Notes under the pieces: model-generated
The model's database searches: none
What the model saw: the letters and a program-made list of their open reading frames with translations, nothing else
Told to the model about the DNA's origin: nothing
Part shown: positions 1 through 5,595 of the stretch, in pieces
How positions within the stretch are numbered: the stretch's first letter is position 1
How the letters are laid out: every line of letters starts with the position of its first letter
DNA from: an uncultured Phascolarctobacterium sp.
Lineage (GTDB): Bacteria > Bacillota > Negativicutes > Acidaminococcales > Acidaminococcaceae
Assembly (NCBI GenBank): GCA_900553055.1
Contig: USBV01000072.1
Location: 1 to 7,643 of the forward strand
DNA: 7,643 nt
Direction: 5' to 3'
Made by a program: the position numbers and the translations under genes

Positions 1-836
1 CCAGCGGTAATAGCAACCAGACCAGCCAGCACGCCGTTTAAGGTCATGGATACATCGGGCTTACCATAGCGTACCCAGGTGTAAATCATGGTAGCAGTTG
101 AACCGGCAGCAGCAGCCATGTTAGTGGTAATGAAGATATCGCCCATGGAAATCAGGGCTTCATCGCCGGTTGCACACACGGTGGAAGCACCGTTGAAGCC
201 GAACCAGCCAAACCACAGCAGGAACACACCCAGAGCACCCAAGGGAATGCTGTGACCGGGAATTGCGTTTACAGAGCCATCCTCGTTGTACTTACCAATA
301 CGGGGGCCAATCATTTTGGCGCCGATTAAAGCAGCAACACCACCTACCATATGTACGGCAGTGGAGCCTGCGAAATCATGGAAGCCCATTTCGGCCAGCC
401 AGCCGCCACCCCAAATCCAGTGACCGCTGATGGGATATACCAGCGCACTAATCAGAACACTATAAATGCAGTAAACCAAGAAGTTGGTACGTTCAGCCAT
501 AGCACCAGATACGATGGTAGCTGCGGTAGCACAGAACATGGTTTGGAAAATGAAGAAGCTGGAGGAAGGATAAGCAGCGCCATAATCACCCTTCACAAAG
601 AAATCAGGTGCGCCGATAAAGCCGCCTATGTCCTCGCCGAACATCAGACCAAAGCCCAAAATCCAGAAGACGATGGAGCCAAGGCTCATGTCCATCACGT
701 TTTTCATAACTATGTTAGCAGCGTTTTTAGCTCTGGTAAAGCCGGTCTCAACCATGGCGAAGCCAGGCTGCATAGAGAATACTAGGAAGGCACCAATTAA
801 TACCCATATAGTGTCAGCGGATACGTATTTATCCAT
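1..836 (-). CDS. amt: Ammonium transporter Amt (partial, C-terminus beyond left edge)
   Basis: Polytopic inner-membrane channel of the Amt/MEP/Rh family that conducts ammonium/ammonia into the cell for assimilation. The first 278 residues are visible, against about 400-430 for the family. Hallmarks seen: FQ-MF region (97-101), TIVSGAMAER (107-116), HWIWGGGW (139-146), DFAGSTAVHMVGG (154-166) carrying the conserved Asp154 and the first pore 'twin' histidine His162, and WFGFNG (211-216). The second twin histidine would lie beyond the edge. TM1 starts almost at once (about residues 8-29), so no separate signal peptide is evident. The start is set by an AGGGGTGA ribosome binding site at 843-850, about 9 nt before ATG. 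The gene lies downstream of glnN, separated by a terminator and its own leader. A glnK-type PII gene often follows amt, but that region is outside the window. The family call is very secure. Confidence 0.97.
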   Translation of the reverse strand, partial: MDKYVSADTIWVLIGAFLVFSMQPGFAMVETGFTRAKNAANIVMKNVMDMSLGSIVFWILGFGLMFGEDIGGFIGAPDFFVKGDYGAAYPSSSFFIFQTMFCATAATIVSGAMAERTNFLVYCIYSVLISALVYPISGHWIWGGGWLAEMGFHDFAGSTAVHMVGGVAALIGAKMIGPRIGKYNEDGSVNAIPGHSIPLGALGVFLLWFGWFGFNGASTVCATGDEALISMGDIFITTNMAAAAGSTATMIYTWVRYGKPDVSMTLNGVLAGLVAITA

Positions 837-865
837 TATTAATCACCCCTCATAAAAATCAAGCA

Positions 866-884
866 CCGTTTAGCCGTTTAAACG
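866..884. repeat. Short palindrome and direct repeat in the amt leader
   Basis: The 10-bp perfect palindrome CGTTTAAACG (875-884) lies next to a direct repeat CCGTTTA (866-872 and 874-880, 8-bp period). It sits between the candidate amt promoter and the ribosome binding site, where a repressor or RNA fold could act. Function is unknown; a short AT-rich palindrome could be chance. Confidence 0.35.
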
Positions 885-892
885 ATGTGTGT

Positions 893-920
893 TTTATCGT
901 CACATGCACGCGCATGTCAT
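893..920 (-). promoter_or_regulatory. Candidate amt promoter with a dyad in its spacer
   Basis: On the minus strand ATGACA (920-915; 5/6 to TTGACA) is followed after 16 bp by GATAAA (898-893; 4/6 to TATAAT). The spacer is largely filled by the near-perfect dyad ACATGC-GCGT-GCATGT (902-917), a possible operator. It would give a leader of about 50 nt before amt. The -10 box is weak, so this is only a candidate; read-through from glnN past its terminator is the alternative. Confidence 0.33.
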
Positions 921-950
921 TTTCTTCAGCCTCTTTATATCTATGGCCTT

Positions 951-994
951 GAAAAAGAAGTGAGGTGCATTCTACTAGTAGCAGAATACACCTC
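951..994 (-). terminator. Intrinsic terminator after glnN
   Basis: Inverted repeat 962-973 / 983-994 (GAGGTGCATTCT against AGAATACACCTC on the plus strand; one mismatch that becomes U-G in the minus-strand RNA) with a 9-nt loop. On the minus strand it is followed by ACTTCTTTTTC, a U-rich tract. It lies 28 bp past the glnN stop codon and would separate glnN from amt. Confidence 0.75.
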
Positions 995-1021
995 GTTGTG
1001 TACAGAGATTTTATAATTTAT

Positions 1022-3109
1022 TTATTCGTTTACACCAAACAGTAATTCACCGTAGGTCGGGTACGGTAAGTATTTACCACCGGTCAGATCTTCAGCTGCG
1101 TCAACAGCCTTACGCAGAGCTTCCATATCAGCTACAACTGCATCATGGTAGAAGGTTGCCTGCTTCTTGGAGCATTCAATGCCAGCAGCTTCCTTCAAAT
1201 CTGCATCCAGCTTCAAGCTTGCAGCATACATTTCAGCACTCAAATCGCTCAGCTTGCTTGCCAGCTCAGCTTCAAAGCCTGCGCTGATGCCAGCAGCTTT
1301 TTTATCCAGCACTGCCTTGGTCAAATCCTCAGTGTAAGCAGCAACTGCGGGAAGAATGTCCTTATGGAACATATCCAGTGCGGTAGCAGCTTCGATGGAA
1401 ATAGTGGTGCTGTAGTTCTCCAGCAGGATTTCTACACGGGACTTAACTTCAGCTTCGGTGAAGATATGATGCTTAGCAAACAGAGCAATGTTCTTTTCGC
1501 TGCCCAGGTACGGCAGAGCTTCCGGAGTAGATTTGAGGTTGAGCAGGCCACGTTTTGCAGCTTCAGCAACCCATTCATCGGTGTAACCATTGCCGTTGAA
1601 GACGATGCGTTTATGTGCTTTATAGGTTTCTTTAACCAGGTCATATACTGCGGCTTCGAGGTCCGGAGCATCAGCCAGCTTAGCAGCGAACTCATCCAGC
1701 TCTTCAGCTACAATGGTGTTCAGCACTACGTTCGGGCCAGCGATGGAGAACATGGAGCCCAGCATACGGAACTCGAACTTGTTGCCGGTGAAGGCAAACG
1801 GGGAAGTTCTGTTTCTATCAGTGTTATCCTTAACCAATGCGGGAATGGTGTCATCGCTGATCTTCATAAATTCAGCCGGGTTGCCGGTGTAAACCTTGTC
1901 AGCTGCGATAGCTTCCAAAACTGCGGTCAGCTCGGTGCCCAGGAATACGGAAACGATGGCCGGAGGAGCTTCGTTAGCGCCCAGACGATGGTCGTTGCCA
2001 GCGCTTGCTACGGATACGCGCAGCAGGTCTTGATATTCATCAACAGCCTTCAAAATAGCTGCCAGGAAGGTCAAGAAGCGCAGGTTCTTGTAGGGCTCCT
2101 TGCCGGGGTCCAGCAGGTTCATGCCCTCTTCAGTAGCCAAGGACCAGTTGTTATGCTTGCCGCTGCCGTTTACACCATCAAATGGTTTTTCATGCAGTAG
2201 GCAAACCAGGCCATGACGCAGAGCAACGCGTTTCATGAATTCCATCATCAATTGGTTGTGGTCGGAAGCAACGTTGGTGGAGGAGAAGATAGGAGCCAGC
2301 TCGTGTTGAGCAGGAGCTACTTCGTTATGCTCGGTTTTAGCAAGCACGCCCAGCTTCCACAGCTCTTCGTCCAAATCCTTCATGAAGGCCAAAACTCTTT
2401 GTTTGATGATACCAAAGTAATGGTCTTCCAGCTCTTGGCCACGCGGAGATTTAGCGCCAAACAGGGTGCGTCCGCAGTATACCAAGTCTTTACGTTTTTC
2501 CCACATCTTTTTATCAACCAGAAAATATTCTTGTTCAGGACCAACGGTGCTGTTTACACGCACGGTGTTGATACCAAAAATTTTCAAAATATTGCAGGCT
2601 GCTTTGCTAACAGCGTTCATAGAACGCAAGAGCGGAGTCTTTTTATCCAGAACTTCGCCGGTGTAGGAGCAGAATGCAGTCGGGATGCACAGGCAGTTAT
2701 CTTTGATAAAAGCATAGCTGGTGGGGTCCCAAGCAGTATAGCCACGAGCTTCGAAGGTAGCACGCAGGCCACCGGAGGGGAAGCTGGAGGCGTCAGGCTC
2801 GCCTTGGATTAATTCCTTGCCGGAGAAGTCCATGATTACACGACCTTCAGCGGTAGGAGAAATAAAGCTTTCATGCTTTTCTGCAGTGATACCGGTCATG
2901 GGTTGGAACCAGTGGGTGAAATGAGTGCAGCCATGCTCCAAAGCCCAATCCTTCATAGCGTTAGCAATAATGTTAGCAATTTCGATATTCAAGGGCTTGC
3001 CCTCGATGATTGCTTGCTTGTAAGCCTTGTAGGTTGCAGTCGGCAGACGGTCCTTCATAACAGTTTCGTTAAATACTAAGCTGCCAAATAATTTCTGAAC
3101 ATCATTCAT
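1022..3109 (-). CDS. glnN: Type III glutamine synthetase (GSIII)
   Basis: ATP-dependent cytoplasmic ligase forming glutamine from glutamate and ammonium. At 695 residues it has the length of the GSIII (GlnN) class, not the roughly 450 of GSI. Motifs in order: THWFQP (65-70) in the beta-grasp region; GPEQEYFL (190-197) and EHNEVAPAQHE (260-270) carrying the metal and glutamate-site acidic residues; NGSGKHNNWSL (314-324) with the catalytic-loop histidine; NDHRLGANEAPPAI (372-385), the GSIII signature; and NRTSPFAFTGNKFEFR (433-448). A helical C-terminal extension (about 570-695) is typical of this class. The start follows GGGAGG at 3117-3122 with 7-nt spacing. It is transcribed alone or with partial read-through into amt, and the pair forms an ammonium uptake and assimilation unit. 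A long leader and a dyad-containing promoter suggest regulation by nitrogen state (inference). No broken motifs are seen. Confidence 0.98.
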   Translation of the reverse strand: MNDVQKLFGSLVFNETVMKDRLPTATYKAYKQAIIEGKPLNIEIANIIANAMKDWALEHGCTHFTHWFQPMTGITAEKHESFISPTAEGRVIMDFSGKELIQGEPDASSFPSGGLRATFEARGYTAWDPTSYAFIKDNCLCIPTAFCSYTGEVLDKKTPLLRSMNAVSKAACNILKIFGINTVRVNSTVGPEQEYFLVDKKMWEKRKDLVYCGRTLFGAKSPRGQELEDHYFGIIKQRVLAFMKDLDEELWKLGVLAKTEHNEVAPAQHELAPIFSSTNVASDHNQLMMEFMKRVALRHGLVCLLHEKPFDGVNGSGKHNNWSLATEEGMNLLDPGKEPYKNLRFLTFLAAILKAVDEYQDLLRVSVASAGNDHRLGANEAPPAIVSVFLGTELTAVLEAIAADKVYTGNPAEFMKISDDTIPALVKDNTDRNRTSPFAFTGNKFEFRMLGSMFSIAGPNVVLNTIVAEELDEFAAKLADAPDLEAAVYDLVKETYKAHKRIVFNGNGYTDEWVAEAAKRGLLNLKSTPEALPYLGSEKNIALFAKHHIFTEAEVKSRVEILLENYSTTISIEAATALDMFHKDILPAVAAYTEDLTKAVLDKKAAGISAGFEAELASKLSDLSAEMYAASLKLDADLKEAAGIECSKKQATFYHDAVVADMEALRKAVDAAEDLTGGKYLPYPTYGELLFGVNE

Positions 3110-3218
3110 GATTATACCTCCCTAAGCTCTCTTGTGAGAATTTTGGCCTACAAACGTAAGCCCCTCATTTTTAATGCAATTGGTGTGCTCTTACAGATTT
3201 TCTTCTCTCTAGCTCTGT

Positions 3219-3265
3219 AAAATAAGAAAACACCGCAAACTGCGTTACACACAGCCCCGGTGCTT
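3219..3265 (-). terminator. Terminator-like hairpin inside the glnN leader (attenuator candidate)
   Basis: In the minus-strand RNA AAGCACCG pairs with CGGUGUUU (eight pairs, one G-U). The stem continues as GGGCUGUG with CGCAGUUU (eight pairs, several G-U, one bulged G) around a UGUAA loop, followed by UUUUCUUAUUUU. It lies about 110 nt upstream of the glnN ATG and downstream of the strong promoter, so it would stop transcription before the gene unless relieved. Its 5' arm overlaps the small hairpin at 3260-3273, making the two folds mutually exclusive. Confidence 0.6.
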
Positions 3266-3273
3266 CGTTGCAC
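3260..3273 (-). promoter_or_regulatory. Small hexaloop hairpin overlapping the leader terminator
   Basis: Minus-strand RNA GUGC-AACGAA-GCAC: a 4-bp stem closing a six-base loop with A at position 1 and G at position 4. ANTAR-domain antiterminators recognise paired hairpins with that loop pattern, the second overlapping a terminator, as this one does. The stem is short and I could not find a convincing first hairpin with the same loop, so ANTAR control is only a hypothesis. Confidence 0.3.
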
Positions 3274-3336
3274 GTTCGTCCATCATGCAGAACCACTAAT
3301 ACCCAAGGTTCATCAGAGAAAGACGATTATAAAGCA

Positions 3337-3391
3337 AAAGCAACGATGCGGTCTAGATTCTTTACGAATCCAACAACAACATCGTTGCTTT
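3337..3391 (-). repeat. 12-bp perfect inverted repeat at the glnN transcript 5' end
   Basis: AAAGCAACGATG (plus strand 3337-3348) and CATCGTTGCTTT (3380-3391) are exact reverse complements. The loop contains a second hairpin, GATTC-TTTAC-GAATC (3356-3370). It begins within a few bases of the predicted transcription start. The right arm can instead pair, as TTGCTTTAT (3385-3393), with ATAAAGCAA (3329-3337), so two exclusive folds exist. It could stabilise the RNA, be a switch, or act as a DNA site. Confidence 0.6.
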
Positions 3392-3399
3392 ATGCGACT

Positions 3400-3428
3400 A
3401 TTATAATGCTTCGCAAAGCATTTGTAAA
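3400..3428 (-). promoter_or_regulatory. glnN promoter (TTTACA-17-TATAAT)
   Basis: Minus strand: -35 TTTACA (3428-3423; 5/6 to consensus), exact 17-bp spacer, -10 TATAAT (3405-3400; 6/6). Predicted transcription start is near 3393. The spacer is filled by a dyad (separate entry), and an AT-only palindrome lies 12-32 bp upstream of the -35, where an UP element would sit. The -10 lies in ATTATAAT, which reads TATAAT on both strands, but the plus-strand copy has no acceptable -35. Confidence 0.75.
3405..3422. promoter_or_regulatory. 18-bp dyad between -35 and -10 of the glnN promoter (operator candidate)
   Basis: AATGCTTCGCAAAGCATT: 7-bp perfect arms AATGCTT / AAGCATT around a 4-bp centre, covering the 17-bp spacer and touching the -10. 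A dimeric regulator bound here would overlap RNA polymerase and probably repress. The regulator is unknown and no matching regulator gene is in the window. Confidence 0.5.
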
Positions 3429-3439
3429 GAGGGGTAAGC

Positions 3440-3460
3440 AAAAAAATTTTAAATTTTTTT
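3440..3460. repeat. 21-bp AT-only palindrome upstream of the glnN promoter
   Basis: Runs of seven A, four T, three A and seven T form 10-bp perfect arms around one central base. It lies upstream of the -35 of glnN and roughly 110 bp upstream of the divergent hydrogenase start. Such A-tracts commonly bend DNA and can act as UP elements or bind nucleoid proteins; which applies here is not shown. Confidence 0.5.
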
Positions 3461-3554
3461 CTTGCCGACCTTTAGCAGGATTTTTTTCATGTATGCAGAA
3501 TTTTATTTGTGAATAGTTTGTTGATACGGAAAAACTATGTATATTACCAATATA

Positions 3555-3562
3555 AGGAGGGG
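3555..3562 (+). promoter_or_regulatory. Ribosome binding site that fixes the hydrogenase start
   Basis: AGGAGGGG, 7 nt before ATG at 3570. An in-frame ATG at 3537 would add 11 residues, but it lies upstream of this site and has no ribosome binding site of its own. The ATG at 3570 is therefore chosen. Confidence 0.85.
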
Positions 3563-3569
3563 TACAAAC

Positions 3570-5024
3570 ATGGAATTAACCGCCGTAGCTCAATTAAGGC
3601 GTATGGTTTTAGAGCATTTATCTCGCTATACCTGGAACGATTCGCTCATTGACCATGTCTATGACATTTTGCAGGAAGTGCGCGATGACACACCCCGCTA
3701 TCGCTGCTGTGTATATAAAGAGCGGGCCGTTTTGAAAAACCGCATTGATATGGCCTTAGGCCAGGAATGTAAGGAAAACATTATCGAGGCCTCTAAAAAG
3801 ACGCTTTTTGAGCCGGAGCGCAAGGATTTGCCCATCATCGATGTGCTTCCTGCCGCCTGCGACCAATGCCCCATTGACGCCTATTATGTTACGGATATCT
3901 GCCGTCACTGCATTGCGCACAAGTGCATGAATAATTGCCCTAAGAAAGCTATTAGTCTGGTGCAAAACCGCGCCTTTATCGACCGCGACAAATGCATTGA
4001 GTGTGGTCGCTGCAAGCAGGTTTGCCCCTACGGCGCTATTATCGAAATCCATCGTCCCTGCGTGCGTGCCTGCGGCGTAGGTGCTATCAGCATCGGCGAT
4101 GACCGCAAGGCTAAAATCGATTACGATAAATGTGTAACCTGCGGTGCCTGTCGCAACGCCTGTCCCTTTGGCGCTATTGACGAGCGCAGCAACATCGTGC
4201 GTGTTATCAAGGCCATCAAGAGCGGCAAGCAGGTGGTAGCCTTGGTTGCTCCCTCCATCGTAGGCCAATACGGTTTAAAAATCACCATGGGCCAAATTTA
4301 TGCAGCCATGAAAAAAGGTGGTTTTGCCGAAATTATCGAGGTTGGCTTGGGCGCCGATATTACCAGCGTTAAGGAAGCGCGTGAATATATTGAAAAGGTT
4401 CCCAAGGAAATGGGCTTTATGACCAGCTCCTGCTGCCCCGCCTTTGTGAAGCTGGTGAAGAGGCATGTTCCCGAAGCCGCGGACCATGTGAGCGAAACCG
4501 ACTCTCCCATGATGTCCACCGTGCGCTATGTGCGCAACCATTTCCCCAATGCAGTGCTCGTTTTCGTTGGCCCCTGCATTGCCAAAAAGAACGAGGTGCG
4601 TGAGCACAGCGATTTAATTGAATATGCTATGACCTTTGAAGAGCTTCAATGCATGCTGGAGGGCAAGGATATTAAATTTGCTGATATGGATCCCTATGAA
4701 TTTGAGCGTGAAGCATCCAGACTCGGTCTAGGCTATCCTTTAACTGCCGGTGTTACTGCCGCAGTTAAAGATACTGTAGCTGCACTAGGCGGCGAAGTGA
4801 GCCAAGCAGTGTATGCTAGTGGCTTAGAAGGCTGCTTCAAAACCGTTAAAGCAGCTAAGGATGGTCGCCTTGACTGCAGCTATATCGAGGGTATGGCTTG
4901 TCCCAACGGCTGCATCGATGGACCTGGCACCGTAGGCGATTTCCACATCACCAAGGTCGCCCTCACTAAATATGCTAACGCTGCACCTAACCAAGAAGCT
5001 TTGGACAAAAAGCATACTCGTTAA
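3570..5024 (+). CDS. Monomeric [FeFe] hydrogenase, group B-like
   Basis: Cytoplasmic iron-sulfur enzyme interconverting protons plus electrons (probably ferredoxin-borne) and H2; 484 residues. The N-terminal part has Cys-rich segments at 97-123 (C97, C100, C111, C114, C119, C123), a ferredoxin-type cluster CIECGRCKQVCP (142-153), the CVRAC pair (164, 168), and CVTCGACRNACP (188-199). The H-cluster domain has L1 TSSCCP (285-290; Cys289 ligand, Cys288 likely the proton-transfer cysteine), L2 GPCIAKK (334-340; Cys336) and L3 EGMACPNGC (440-448; Cys444, Cys448). The L2 and L3 variants (GPC in place of MPC; GCIDGPG in place of GCxxGGG) and the RPCVRACGVGAIS stretch resemble group B enzymes more than group A. 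All active-site ligands are present. It stands alone, divergent from glnN, with a terminator behind; the HydE/F/G maturases must be encoded elsewhere. It likely disposes of fermentative reductant, though the group's physiology is poorly defined. Confidence 0.95.
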   Translation: MELTAVAQLRRMVLEHLSRYTWNDSLIDHVYDILQEVRDDTPRYRCCVYKERAVLKNRIDMALGQECKENIIEASKKTLFEPERKDLPIIDVLPAACDQCPIDAYYVTDICRHCIAHKCMNNCPKKAISLVQNRAFIDRDKCIECGRCKQVCPYGAIIEIHRPCVRACGVGAISIGDDRKAKIDYDKCVTCGACRNACPFGAIDERSNIVRVIKAIKSGKQVVALVAPSIVGQYGLKITMGQIYAAMKKGGFAEIIEVGLGADITSVKEAREYIEKVPKEMGFMTSSCCPAFVKLVKRHVPEAADHVSETDSPMMSTVRYVRNHFPNAVLVFVGPCIAKKNEVREHSDLIEYAMTFEELQCMLEGKDIKFADMDPYEFEREASRLGLGYPLTAGVTAAVKDTVAALGGEVSQAVYASGLEGCFKTVKAAKDGRLDCSYIEGMACPNGCIDGPGTVGDFHITKVALTKYANAAPNQEALDKKHTR

Positions 5025-5042
5025 TATTTTTGCTTTTATGAG

Positions 5043-5062
5043 AATTTAATAAAATTTAATAA
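5043..5062 (+). repeat. Perfect 10-bp tandem duplication
   Basis: AATTTAATAA occurs twice in a row between the hydrogenase stop codon and its terminator. Probably a simple slippage product; no function is evident. Confidence 0.6.
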
Positions 5063-5065
5063 AAC

Positions 5066-5099
5066 AGGCGACCGCTACCTTTTCGGTCGCCTATTTTCG
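5066..5099 (+). terminator. Intrinsic terminator of the hydrogenase gene
   Basis: AGGCGACCG (5066-5074) and CGGTCGCCT (5084-5092) form a perfect 9-bp GC-rich stem with a 9-nt loop, followed by ATTTTCG. It lies about 40 bp after the stop codon. The T-run is short but the stem is strong. Confidence 0.85.
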
Positions 5100-5140
5100 T
5101 GTAAGCGAGCCAGTATTAAACACTTGATTAAACTCACATA

Positions 5141-5169
5141 TTGCCATTACTAATGTAAATTGCTATAAT
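5141..5169 (+). promoter_or_regulatory. Promoter of the 101-codon gene
   Basis: TTGCCA (5141-5146; 5/6), 17-bp spacer, TATAAT (5164-5169; 6/6), with TG one base before the -10 (extended -10). The expected start is near 5176, giving a leader of about 19 nt that contains only the GAGGGGG ribosome binding site (5181-5187). The match suggests strong constitutive expression. Confidence 0.8.
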
Positions 5170-5194
5170 ATTAGCTAGTAGAGGGGGATTAAGA

Positions 5195-5500
5195 ATGAAC
5201 ACTTTTGCTGTAACCTTAAATTATAATTGCAATTATGGATTTGTAGAATATAACGAAGCAACTAAAACCGCTACTGTAACCCTGCCCGTTGAGGAAGCAA
5301 AGCTGGCAGTAGAAAAGTTTTTGGCTACACCGCTAACCTTGGATATACCCCAGGGTGAAACCATCCGCGATTTTGTTACTAAGACACTGGAGCCCCTGGC
5401 TAGCTTGGAAAACTTTAAGGTTTGCCTTACCCGCCTGTGGGGACAGACCGGCGTGCGCGTGGAATGGAGCATGCCTCCAGGACTAGCCGAACGCTTATAA
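5195..5500 (+). CDS. Small protein of unknown function (101 aa)
   Basis: I do not recognise the family. The reading frame is supported by GAGGGGG 7 nt before the ATG and by a near-consensus promoter just upstream. The protein has no signal peptide, membrane segment or Cys/His metal motif (two isolated cysteines, 12 and 77), so a cytosolic location is likely. By eye it suggests a small alpha/beta fold: strands about 3-10, 14-20 and 25-30; helix 32-43; strand 46-51; helix 56-68; strands 71-79 and 85-91. The C-terminal segment LTRLWGQTGVRVEWSMPPG (78-96) is the most distinctive and may be a functional or interaction site. It stands between the hydrogenase terminator and tRNA-Arg with no operon partner, so context gives no role. 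Only a weak GGGC-ATCA-GCCC stem without a T-run follows. Coding status is fairly sure; function is unknown. Confidence 0.82.
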   Translation: MNTFAVTLNYNCNYGFVEYNEATKTATVTLPVEEAKLAVEKFLATPLTLDIPQGETIRDFVTKTLEPLASLENFKVCLTRLWGQTGVRVEWSMPPGLAERL

Positions 5501-5549
5501 TTGTTCTTGAGTTGGGCATCAGCCCGCGCTGTAATATATTGCTTTGTTA

Positions 5550-5578
5550 TTGCCAGGAGCGCCTTTTTGGTATATAAT
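5550..5578 (+). promoter_or_regulatory. Promoter of tRNA-Arg
   Basis: TTGCCA (5550-5555), 17-bp spacer, TATAAT (5573-5578). The -35 and spacing are identical to those of the preceding 101-codon gene. The expected start is near 5585, about 11 nt before the mature tRNA 5' end, a usual short tRNA leader. Confidence 0.8.
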
Positions 5579-5595
5579 AATTTATTATAGCTTAT

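Larger units (their letters stand above)
3110..3393 (-). promoter_or_regulatory. Long structured 5' leader of glnN, putative attenuator region
   Basis: Untranslated stretch of about 284 nt between the predicted glnN transcription start and its ATG. In transcript order it holds: a 12-bp hairpin at the very 5' end (3391-3337); possible pairing GAACC/GGTTC further on; a small hairpin GTGC-AACGAA-GCAC (3273-3260); a long terminator-like hairpin (3265-3228) with U-tract; a TTACAGA/TCTGTAA hairpin (3220-3191); a GGCTTAC-GTTT-GTAGGCC hairpin (3162-3145, one U-G pair); and the ribosome binding site. The sequence shows these pairings directly; a regulatory role is inferred. I do not recognise it as a known riboswitch or T-box class. 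Confidence 0.55.
3429..3569 (+). promoter_or_regulatory. Upstream region of the hydrogenase gene; no confident promoter
   Basis: The whole glnN-hydrogenase intergenic gap is 460 bp; this part precedes the hydrogenase. It holds the AT palindrome and then AT-rich sequence. TTGATA (3521-3526) with TATATT (3540-3545) or TATTAC (3542-3547) has spacers of 13 or 15 bp and would start transcription at the ribosome binding site, so neither is convincing. The hydrogenase promoter remains unidentified. Confidence 0.3.

Noticed and set aside
351..785. 144-codon plus-strand open frame
   Set aside because: It lies opposite amt, whose minus-strand translation is an unmistakable ammonium transporter.
1145..2200. 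351-codon open frame on the plus strand opposite glnN
   Set aside because: It is antisense to a clear GSIII gene, has no ribosome binding site, and gives no recognisable protein. Long shadow frames are common opposite GC-skewed codons. The same holds for 2213-2812.
3110..3393. T-box or known riboswitch in the glnN leader
   Set aside because: No T-box antiterminator sequence (AGGGTGGNACCGCG) and no core of a common riboswitch class that I recognise.
3268..3516. 82-codon plus-strand open frame in the intergenic region
   Set aside because: No ribosome binding site, low-complexity composition, and it runs across the glnN promoter, leader repeats and AT palindrome.
3507..3526. Possible Rex or FNR site (TTGTGAA, TTGAT half-sites) before the hydrogenase
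   Set aside because: Only isolated half-sites are present; the second halves of the palindromes (TTCACAA or ATCAA at the right spacing) are missing.
3537..3569. Upstream in-frame ATG for the hydrogenase
   Set aside because: It precedes the AGGAGGGG site at 3555-3562, which is ideally spaced for the ATG at 3570; the extra residues would be encoded by the ribosome binding site itself.
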